In this document: piece after piece, positions 1 through 5,853 of the stretch
Position numbering within the stretch: position 1 is the first letter of the stretch
How the letters are laid out: each line of letters opens with the position of its first letter
NCBI GenBank assembly: GCA_003500765.1
Contig: DNQL01000280.1
Location: forward strand, 1-6,719
Origin: Elusimicrobiota bacterium
GTDB lineage: Bacteria; Elusimicrobiota; Elusimicrobia; Elusimicrobiales; UBA9959
DNA: 6,719 nt
Direction: 5' to 3'
Translations under genes and position numbers: made by a program
The notes under the pieces: model-generated
What the model was told of the DNA's origin: nothing
Seen by the model: only the letters and a program-made list of their open reading frames with translations
Databases searched by the model: none

Positions 1-1552
<1,552 letters not shown>

Positions 1553-1560
1553 AGTTTAGT

Positions 1561-1566
1561 ATGGTA
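1561..1566 (-). promoter_or_regulatory. Weak candidate -10 box for glmS
   Basis: The minus strand reads TACCAT, matching TATAAT at 4 of 6 positions, 8 bases before the glmS ATG. This is the spacing seen at the three stronger TATAAT boxes in this window. glmS has no Shine-Dalgarno close to its start, so a leaderless transcript from this site would explain how it is translated. The match is poor and no -35 box is recognisable. glmS may simply be read through from glmM-pdxJ. Confidence 0.22.
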
Positions 1567-1568
1567 CC

Positions 1569-1593
1569 GGGACACCATGCCGCATGGTGTCCC
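1569..1593. repeat. Perfect inverted repeat between pdxJ and glmS (11-bp arms, 3-base centre)
   Basis: The arm GGGACACCATG (1569-1579) is followed by CCG and then its exact reverse complement (1583-1593). As RNA it would form an 11-bp hairpin with a 3-base loop, 16 bases before the glmS ATG. No T run follows on either strand, so it is not a standard intrinsic terminator. It could be an operator for a dimeric regulator, an RNA structure controlling glmS translation or mRNA decay, or a copy of a dispersed genomic repeat. The sequence cannot decide between these. Confidence 0.9.
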
Positions 1594-1612
1594 CCGCTGA
1601 TGCGCCGGCCTC

Positions 1613-2332
1613 CTATTGGATAAGGCGCTTCATCTCGGCGACGGCCGAGCGAAGGCCGGTGAAAACGGCGCGGGAAATTATGGCGTAGCCGATGTTCAGG
1701 CAGTCCATGCCCTCGATGCGCGCGACCTGGGCCACATTGTAATAGTCCAGCCCATGGCCGGCGTGCAGGCCCAGCTTGAGCTCCTTGACCAGGAACGAGG
1801 CGAGCTGCAGTTTTTCCAGCTCCCTGGCCTGCAGCTTCTTGCCCCAGGACGAGGAGTAGGCGCTGGTGCAGAGCTCGATGGAGTCCGCGCCCAGCTTGTG
1901 CACCTTGCGTATGGCCTCGGGCTCGGGATCGGTGAAAACGGCGACCTCTATGCCGGCGCCGGAAAGCGACTTTATAACGCGCTCCAGCTCGGCGTTCTTG
2001 CCGGAGAGCTTTATCCCGCCCTGGGTGGTGACCTCGTTGGGCGATTCCGGGACCAGGCAGACCGAATCGGGCTTGGTCTTCAAAGCGAACTTTTCCATTT
2101 CGGCGGTAGCGGCCATCTCCAGGTGCAGCATGCCTTTGACCTCGGCGCGCACCCTCTCGACGTCCGCGTCCTGCACGTGACGGCGGTCGGCGCGCAGGTG
2201 CATGACTATCATCTCGGCCCCGGCGGCCAGCGCCACGCGCGCGGCCTCCACGGGGTCCGGGTTCTTCTCCCTGCGGGCCTGCCTGACGGTGCAGACGTGA
2301 TCTATGTTCACTCCGAGCTTTACCTTTTTCAT
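1613..2332 (-). CDS. pdxJ: Pyridoxine 5'-phosphate synthase
   Basis: PdxJ condenses 1-deoxy-D-xylulose 5-phosphate with 3-amino-2-oxopropyl phosphate to give pyridoxine 5'-phosphate, the last ring-forming step of DXP-dependent vitamin B6 synthesis. It is a cytosolic TIM barrel. The protein has 239 residues, the usual family length. It has NIDHVCTVRQAR (9-20), HLRADRRH (45-52, including His45), LEMA with Glu72, LVPE (93-96), HAGHGL (190-195, including His193) and NIGYAIISRAVFTGL (213-227). Two usually strict motifs differ: HLREDRRH carries Ala48 instead of Glu, and NIGH carries Tyr216 instead of His. The ATG at 2332 is preferred over a longer frame opening at 2542, because the family starts here, a GGAGG lies at the right distance, and the ATG overlaps the glmM stop as ATGA, which suggests translational coupling. 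PLP is not a GlmS cofactor, so the operon link to hexosamine synthesis is not a direct pathway link. Confidence 0.95.
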   Translation of the reverse strand: MKKVKLGVNIDHVCTVRQARREKNPDPVEAARVALAAGAEMIVMHLRADRRHVQDADVERVRAEVKGMLHLEMAATAEMEKFALKTKPDSVCLVPESPNEVTTQGGIKLSGKNAELERVIKSLSGAGIEVAVFTDPEPEAIRKVHKLGADSIELCTSAYSSSWGKKLQARELEKLQLASFLVKELKLGLHAGHGLDYYNVAQVARIEGMDCLNIGYAIISRAVFTGLRSAVAEMKRLIQ

Positions 2333-3735
2333 TTCCCCTCCACGGTATGGCGGCCGGACGCGCCCCCCTGGGCGCCGCCGGCCGATGCGCGGCCGGAATT
2401 CCTGCCGTAAAAATCTATTATCCCGTCCGCGATCTCTTTTACGAGTCCGTCGGACTCCCCTTCCACCAGCACGCGCAGCAGGGGCTCCGTCCCGGAATAA
2501 CGGACGAAGATGCGGCCCTCGCCGCCCATGCGCCGCTCCCATTCTTCTATCATCTCCTGAAAGCCGGGTATCTTTTCCAGCGCGGGCTTGGATTCCACTT
2601 TCAGAGAACGGACCTCCTGGGGGAAGCGCTTCCAGGAGGCGTGGGCGCTCATGGGGCGGCCATCCTCGCGGGCGGCGGATATCACCTGCAACGCCGTCAG
2701 GAGCCCGTCCCCCGTGGGGGCGAACTCCCGGAATATCGTATGCCCGCTGGACTCGCCGCCCAGGCTGAGGTCTTCTTTTTCGATGGCCTCGGTGACGTTC
2801 TTGTCGCCGACGGCGACCTGCGTCACGCCTATTCCCATCGAATGAAGGTGCTTTATAAGACCGCAGTTGGACATGAGGGTCAGGACCACCCTCGAATTCT
2901 TCAGCCGGCCGCCGGATTTAAGGTGCGGCGCGGCTATCGAGATTATATCGTCGCCGTCGAGCAGGCGGCCTTTCTCGTCGGAAAGCATGCAGCGGTCGGC
3001 GTCCCCGTCGAAGCTGACGCCGCACCAGGCGCCCCAGGCGGCCGTCTCCGCGCGCATCGGACCGGTCTCCAGCGCGCCGCAGCCGACGTTTATATTGGTC
3101 CCGTCGGGGCTGGCGCCCATGACCTTTATTTCGGCGCCGAGCTTTTTAAAGACGCGCGGGGCCAGCTCGCTGGCGGCGCCGTTGGCGCAGTCCAGCACGA
3201 TCTTCACGCCTTCGAGCGTGAAGCCGTCCGGCAGGGTAGAGAGCAGGTACTCCTCGTAATCTCCCGAGAAATCGGCCCGCCTGACGCCCGGCACGGCCGC
3301 GGGAACCTTAAAATCCGGCGAGGCCAGCAGCCCTTCCACGGACGCCTCTTCGGGGTCGGAGAGCTTGAGGCCGTCGGCCGAGAAGAACTTTATGCCGTTG
3401 AATTCCGGCGGGTTATGGCTGGCCGAAATGACTACGCCCAGGTCCGCCCCTTCCCTCTTGACGAGGTATGAGACGGCCGGGGTGGGGACCAGCCCGAGGT
3501 CCAGGATCTCGAAACCGCCGGCGGCCAGGCCCTCCGAAAGGGCGGCTTTTATGGAAGGGCCGGAACCCCGCGAATCCATGCCTATAATGACCGAAGGCTT
3601 GCCCTTGCGGGAGCCGTTAAGCCTGGCCACAGCCACCCGGGCGGCGGCGAAGCCTATTTTTTTGACGAAATCGGTCTCAAAGGGGTGCTTGCCCGCCAGA
3701 CCCCTTATGCCGTCGGTACCGAAAAGCTTCTTCAT
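2329..3735 (-). CDS. glmM: Phosphoglucosamine mutase
   Basis: GlmM converts glucosamine-6-phosphate to glucosamine-1-phosphate, the step after GlmS and before GlmU in UDP-GlcNAc synthesis. The 468-residue protein has the four-domain phosphohexomutase pattern. It starts KLFGTDGIRG (3-12); the phosphoserine loop is ISASHNP (103-109) with catalytic Ser106; the Mg-binding loop is FDGDADR (242-248) with Asp243, Asp245 and Asp247; the sugar-binding loop is GGESSGH (326-332); and the C-terminal phosphate loop is RYSGTEP (412-418). The GESSGH loop and the ISASHNP form favour GlmM over phosphomannomutase or phosphoglucomutase. Residues after about 443 form a Gly/Ala/Ser-rich tail of about 25 residues beyond the usual family end (about 445-450), and pdxJ overlaps that tail. 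glmM is first in a glmM-pdxJ-glmS unit and diverges from tRNA-Ser. It has no Shine-Dalgarno, and an extended -10 box sits 9 bases before the ATG. In Firmicutes GlmM binds and inhibits CdaA; here cdaA is about 2.1 kb upstream in a separate unit. Confidence 0.97.
   Translation of the reverse strand: MKKLFGTDGIRGLAGKHPFETDFVKKIGFAAARVAVARLNGSRKGKPSVIIGMDSRGSGPSIKAALSEGLAAGGFEILDLGLVPTPAVSYLVKREGADLGVVISASHNPPEFNGIKFFSADGLKLSDPEEASVEGLLASPDFKVPAAVPGVRRADFSGDYEEYLLSTLPDGFTLEGVKIVLDCANGAASELAPRVFKKLGAEIKVMGASPDGTNINVGCGALETGPMRAETAAWGAWCGVSFDGDADRCMLSDEKGRLLDGDDIISIAAPHLKSGGRLKNSRVVLTLMSNCGLIKHLHSMGIGVTQVAVGDKNVTEAIEKEDLSLGGESSGHTIFREFAPTGDGLLTALQVISAAREDGRPMSAHASWKRFPQEVRSLKVESKPALEKIPGFQEMIEEWERRMGGEGRIFVRYSGTEPLLRVLVEGESDGLVKEIADGIIDFYGRNSGRASAGGAQGGASGRHTVEGK
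2335..2341 (-). promoter_or_regulatory. Ribosome binding site of pdxJ
   Basis: GGAGGGG on the minus strand ends 2 bases before the ATG at 2332, with its GGAGG core about 5 bases away. It lies inside the last codons of glmM. Together with the ATGA overlap it fixes the pdxJ start at 2332 and rejects the in-frame extension to 2542, which lies wholly inside glmM. Confidence 0.7.
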
Positions 3736-3744
3736 GAGCGCAAT

Positions 3745-3753
3745 ATTATATCA
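3745..3753 (-). promoter_or_regulatory. Extended -10 promoter of glmM
   Basis: The minus strand reads TGATATAAT, a perfect extended -10 element (TG, one base, TATAAT). It ends 9 bases before the glmM ATG. Transcription would start about 2-4 bases before the ATG, giving an essentially leaderless mRNA, which fits the missing Shine-Dalgarno. No good -35 hexamer is present at 16-18 bases, as is common with extended -10 promoters. Confidence 0.6.
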
Positions 3754-3765
3754 TTTAATAATAAT

Positions 3766-3784
3766 GGGCCGGATGCCCCGGCCC
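3766..3784. promoter_or_regulatory. Inverted repeat between the divergent glmM and tRNA-Ser promoters
   Basis: GGGCCGG (3766-3772) and CCGGCCC (3778-3784) are exact reverse complements separated by 5 bases. The repeat covers the -35 regions of both the minus-strand glmM promoter and the plus-strand tRNA promoter, whose -10 boxes are 44 bases apart. It could be a shared operator. In G+C-rich DNA a 7-bp match of this kind may also arise by chance. Confidence 0.4.
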
Positions 3785-3794
3785 CGCCGTTTTG

Positions 3795-3800
3795 TATAAT
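3795..3800 (+). promoter_or_regulatory. -10 box of tRNA-Ser
   Basis: A perfect TATAAT preceded directly by TG ends 8 bases before the first base of the mature tRNA. The expected start site (about 3807-3809) would leave a 5' leader of 0-2 bases. No clear -35 hexamer is seen. Confidence 0.6.
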
Positions 3801-3808
3801 TTGGGGAT

Positions 3809-3899
3809 GGAGGGATGGCCGAGCGGTTTAAGGCGCCGGTCTTGAAAACCGGTGTACGGTTAACCCGTACCGTGGGTTCGAATCCCACTCCCTCCGCCA
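3809..3899 (+). tRNA. tRNA-Ser (anticodon UGA)
   Basis: A full class II cloverleaf can be folded. The acceptor stem GGAGGGA (3809-3815) pairs with TCCCTCC (3889-3895), followed by discriminator G3896 and an encoded CCA (3897-3899). The D arm contains GCCGAGCGGTTTAAGGC. The anticodon stem CCGGT/ACCGG encloses loop CTTGAAA, with anticodon TGA at 3843-3845, reading UCA and wobble UCN codons. The variable arm is long, with a GTACGG/CCGTAC stem, as expected for serine. The T arm GTGGG/CCCAC encloses TTCGAAT. It is the only plus-strand gene in the window and has its own promoter and terminator. Confidence 0.98.
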
Positions 3900-3904
3900 A
3901 TATT

Positions 3905-3932
3905 AAAAAAACCCGCTTCCGGCGGGTTTTTT
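3905..3932. terminator. Bidirectional intrinsic terminator
   Basis: The stem CCCGC (3912-3916) pairs with GCGGG (3922-3926) around a 5-base loop. It is flanked by seven A (3905-3911) and six T (3927-3932). The T run follows the stem on both strands, so the same element can end the plus-strand tRNA-Ser transcript, 5 bases after its CCA, and the converging minus-strand operon whose last gene stops at 3958. Confidence 0.92.
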
Positions 3933-3957
3933 CATAAACGGCGGAGGGAGAGCGGGC

Positions 3958-4170
3958 CTAAGAGAAGAATACCAGCCCGATGTGGACAGCGCCCAGCAGC
4001 AGGCCCGCCCAGGCGAGCCTGAAATGCGCCTGCATAGGCAGCCGCAGGCCCCTGTGGTTCAGCACGGGGACCATGGCGGCCGCGAACAGGGCGGTGAAAG
4101 CCGCCATACCGACCACCTTGAACAGCGGCTCGCCGAACAGACTGAAATAGGCCAGTTCGGAGACGCTCAT
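3958..4170 (-). CDS. Small two-helix membrane protein, family not recognised
   Basis: The gene encodes 70 residues with two hydrophobic stretches, about 17-37 and 51-69. They are joined by a short polar, basic loop (NHRGLRLPMQAHFR) that probably faces the cytoplasm. No catalytic motif or known family is visible. The ATG at 4170 is chosen because it forms an ATGA overlap with the stop of the preceding gene, the same junction type used elsewhere in this window. An in-frame ATG three codons earlier (4179) would give 73 residues and has at best a weak ribosome site, so it cannot be excluded. It is the last gene of the unit starting with the glycerophosphodiesterase at 5599 and ends 25 bases before the two-way terminator. 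Co-translation with the membrane-anchored protein at 4167-4823 suggests the two may act together at the membrane; this is inference only. Confidence 0.78.
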   Translation of the reverse strand: MSVSELAYFSLFGEPLFKVVGMAAFTALFAAAMVPVLNHRGLRLPMQAHFRLAWAGLLLGAVHIGLVFFS

Positions 4171-4823
4171 TTCCCGCAATGCCTCAGCATCATCCTGGAG
4201 AGCGCGTGCTCGTAGGAGTAATTGGCGTCCAGAAGCGCCATGAAGCCTATCTTGTCGTCCGACATCAGTATCTCCACGACCAGCCTCTTCTCCAGTTTGA
4301 GCCGGAAGTCCTCCGGCACGTCGTCCTTGCCGCAGACCGCGGAAGAGGCGTAGCCCACGCTTTCGCCTCCTATGCTTTCGGCGTAGCCCTCCATCTTCCA
4401 GTCCTTTAGGAAATGATACTTCAGGGGTGTTTTCTGCTCCTGCACCAGGTCGTATAGCGCCTGCCTGACCAGCACCGGCGTCCCGGCCGACGCGATGTCG
4501 GCCACCGGCAGCACGATCCTGTCGTCCATGAGCGAGTAGCTGCAGCCGGCGGAATCCCCGCAGAACGGCGTCATCAGGTGATACATGGAGCCCGGGCCCG
4601 CAAGGTACACCTTGAATTTTCTCGAGGGAGAATAAAGCGGCGAGGCCTCCAGCCGCTCTATGGCCTTATCCAGGAATTCGACGCCCGGCTTATCCAGGGG
4701 CTTCTCCGACAGCAGCACGAAACCCCTGTGCTCGAAAGAATGCTTGAAAATAACGCCGGGATATTTAAGGAAACCCCAGTAGGGACCGCCGAGGACCAGC
4801 AAGGTCCAGAATATTATCTTCAT
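4167..4823 (-). CDS. Membrane-anchored protein resembling a gluzincin metallopeptidase with a lost HExxH site
   Basis: The protein has 218 residues. Residues 3-18 are hydrophobic and look like an uncleaved membrane anchor or signal segment followed by GPYWGFLKYP, so most of the protein would lie outside the cytoplasmic membrane. The order of features recalls bacterial hypothetical proteins with a gluzincin-like fold: an N-terminal GPY and F-x-H region, SEKPL (39-43), SPLYS (61-65), then a helix where HExxH is expected, and W-x-x-EGYAE downstream (142-149). Here the helix reads VLVRQALYDLV, so the HExxH positions are RQALY (120-124) and no zinc ligand remains there. The WKMEGYAE part is kept. 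Cys88, Cys94, Cys164 and Cys216 could form disulfides. If the comparison is right, this is a pseudoenzyme or a binding protein. The start at 4823 overlaps the glycerophosphodiesterase stop (ATGA) and has GGGAGG 10 bases upstream. That it is a gene is secure; the family assignment is from memory and tentative. Confidence 0.85.
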   Translation of the reverse strand: MKIIFWTLLVLGGPYWGFLKYPGVIFKHSFEHRGFVLLSEKPLDKPGVEFLDKAIERLEASPLYSPSRKFKVYLAGPGSMYHLMTPFCGDSAGCSYSLMDDRIVLPVADIASAGTPVLVRQALYDLVQEQKTPLKYHFLKDWKMEGYAESIGGESVGYASSAVCGKDDVPEDFRLKLEKRLVVEILMSDDKIGFMALLDANYSYEHALSRMMLRHCGK

Positions 4824-5599
4824 GATCGATCATCCTCCCTGAAAGCTGAGATCCCGGCGTCGTAAGCGGCCTCCAGCGCCATCGGCACGTCGTCGGTCCA
4901 TAGCGAATCGAAACCGCGGTCCATCAGCCAGCGCACGTCCCCGGGGGTATTGGCTATGCCGCCGCTGAGCTTAAGTCCGAGCTCCGAAGCTATCTCCAGC
5001 TGGTCCGCAAGATCGAAGGCGAAAGCGGACGCCTTGAAGAGGCCCCGCGCCCAGGGGCGGTCTATCCACCCCGCGCAGACCGCGTCAACCCCGGCGTCCA
5101 GCGCGGTGCGGCTTATGTTCCAGGGCAGCAGCGGCATGACGGCCGCCCCCAGCTCCGGGCAGATGCGCTTCACGCCCTCGAGCAGCCCGCCCCTGTGCGC
5201 GAAGACCAGCGCGTAAAGGCGGTCGGCGAAACCGGTGGATTTGAGTCGGTAATACAGGCGGCCGGCCAGCACAGGATCGGAGAAACAAAGCTCGAAATAA
5301 CAGGTCTTATCGCGCCGCAGGGCCAGCAGGCTCAGCAGGTCGTCGAGATGCGCCACCGGTTCGCGGCCCAGCACCCGCAGCCTGGAAAGGTCCTTCCACT
5401 TCATGGCGGAGATATCCCGGTCGAAACCGGTGAGACGCCGCGCGTCCGCGTCGTGAAAAAGAACGAACTCGCCGTCGGCGGTGACGCGGACGTCGCATTC
5501 GGCGCCGTGGGCGCCGTCGGCGAAAGCGCGCCGGAAAGCGGCTATCGTGTTCTCGGGGGCGTTCAGCGCCCCGCCCCTGTGCGCCAATATCCTTGCCAT
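4820..5599 (-). CDS. Glycerophosphodiester phosphodiesterase family protein
   Basis: This 259-residue protein belongs to the GDPD family, TIM-barrel enzymes that hydrolyse glycerophosphodiesters from phospholipid turnover to glycerol-3-phosphate and an alcohol. It has no signal peptide and should be cytosolic. Motifs in order: AHRGG (6-10), APENT (14-18), ECDVRVTADG (34-43, metal ligands Glu34 and Asp36), FHD (48-50, catalytic His49), a strand carrying Glu103 (YFELCF) and the C-terminal GFDSLWTDDVP (229-239). The His pair and metal ligands are present, so activity is plausible. Two differences stand out: the usual E-x-K of the central strand is E-L-C here, so the lysine is missing, and the usual IPTLEE segment reads VAHLDD. 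Substrate preference is therefore uncertain. It is first in a three-gene unit, with TATAAT 7 bases before the ATG and no Shine-Dalgarno, which suggests a leaderless mRNA. UgpQ and GlpQ are the known relatives, but the symbol is not secure. Confidence 0.92.
   Translation of the reverse strand: MARILAHRGGALNAPENTIAAFRRAFADGAHGAECDVRVTADGEFVLFHDADARRLTGFDRDISAMKWKDLSRLRVLGREPVAHLDDLLSLLALRRDKTCYFELCFSDPVLAGRLYYRLKSTGFADRLYALVFAHRGGLLEGVKRICPELGAAVMPLLPWNISRTALDAGVDAVCAGWIDRPWARGLFKASAFAFDLADQLEIASELGLKLSGGIANTPGDVRWLMDRGFDSLWTDDVPMALEAAYDAGISAFREDDRS
4834..4839 (-). promoter_or_regulatory. Ribosome binding site of the 218-residue membrane-anchored protein
   Basis: GGGAGG on the minus strand lies 10 bases before the ATG at 4823, within the last codons of the phosphodiesterase gene. 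It supports the start at 4823 and translational coupling through the ATGA overlap. Confidence 0.6.
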
Positions 5600-5606
5600 C
5601 AGTTTA

Positions 5607-5612
5607 ATTATA
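5607..5612 (-). promoter_or_regulatory. -10 box of the glycerophosphodiesterase operon
   Basis: A perfect TATAAT on the minus strand ends 7 bases before the ATG at 5599. The expected start site falls on or within a base or two of the ATG, so the mRNA would be leaderless; the intervening TAAACTG has no Shine-Dalgarno. At 17-base spacing the -35 region reads TGGAAT, only 3 of 6 matches to TTGACA. The box follows the cdaA-unit terminator, consistent with an independent promoter. Confidence 0.55.
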
Positions 5613-5707
5613 GAGATTATGACCGCGCAATTCCATAGCGCCGCGCCCGTACCGCTTGAACGGGGCCCCTCTCCGCCGCCTCATGCCGCGCGGGCGAAGG
5701 GACGGAT

Positions 5708-5735
5708 AAAAAAAAGCCGGCCCGCGGGCCGGCTT
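5708..5735 (-). terminator. Intrinsic terminator of the cdaA unit
   Basis: A 22-base perfect palindrome (5714-5735) built on GCCGGCCC is followed on the minus strand by a run of eight T, two of which also belong to the palindrome. It lies 22 bases after the stop of the 31-codon gene and closes the cdaA transcript. On the plus strand only two T follow, so it acts mainly on the minus strand. Together with the promoter at 5607 it separates cdaA from the phosphodiesterase operon. The remaining 95 bases between it and the promoter show no gene. Confidence 0.93.
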
Positions 5736-5757
5736 AACCCTGAGGGAGCGGGACCTC

Positions 5758-5853
5758 TTATCCCCCCACGATAAAGTACCAGATCAGCAGGGCTATGACC
5801 AGGGAGAGCAGCTTTATCTCCCAGTTGCGGGTGAAAAGTTCGCGGAAATTCAT
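5758..5853 (-). CDS. 31-residue membrane microprotein resembling the N-terminal anchor of CdaR/YbbR
   Basis: The gene encodes 31 residues: a short basic start (MNFRELFTR) followed by one membrane segment, NWEIKLLSLVIALLIWYF, and a stop after IVGG. The pattern N-W-x-x-K-L-L-S-L-x-x-A-L-L-x-W is what opens CdaR (YbbR) proteins, which in Firmicutes follow cdaA and regulate the cyclase through extracellular YbbR repeats. Here no YbbR repeat follows: a TAA stop comes at once and the terminator begins 22 bases later. No continuation is seen in the other frames. The ATG overlaps the cdaA stop as ATGA, and AGGAGGG lies 9 bases upstream, so translation looks real and coupled. The N-terminus should be cytoplasmic (Arg4, Arg9 and Lys14 before the hydrophobic core). 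It is either a decayed CdaR or a functional minimal partner of CdaA; the intact start, coupling and position favour function. Confidence 0.8.
   Translation of the reverse strand: MNFRELFTRNWEIKLLSLVIALLIWYFIVGG

Noticed and set aside
1556..1585. Nine-codon leader ORF (MRHGVPVPY) ending just before glmS
   Set aside because: It starts inside the palindrome, the only Shine-Dalgarno is about 23 bases away, and the peptide has no regulatory codon run. It is probably a by-product of the repeat.
1569..1593. Intrinsic terminator between pdxJ and glmS
   Set aside because: The stem is perfect, but no T run follows on either strand.
1553..1612. glmS ribozyme in the glmS leader
   Set aside because: The gap to pdxJ is only 60 bases and is mostly a simple hairpin, too short for the ribozyme core with its double pseudoknot.
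2333..2542. In-frame N-terminal extension of pdxJ by 70 codons
   Set aside because: The added residues are Arg/Gly-rich, lie wholly inside glmM and are not part of the PdxJ family. The start at 2332 has a ribosome site and an ATGA overlap.
2347..3471. Plus-strand open frame of 374 codons
   Set aside because: It is antisense to glmM, with no recognisable domain or ribosome site.
3958..4179. 73-residue version of the two-helix membrane protein
   Set aside because: The start at 4179 lacks a convincing ribosome site. The ATG at 4170 makes the ATGA overlap seen at the other junctions.
5640..5696. Long-loop inverted repeat of short G+C-rich arms (CGCCCG/CGGGCG)
   Set aside because: The arms are only about 6 bases with a loop of about 40 bases, which is expected by chance at this composition.
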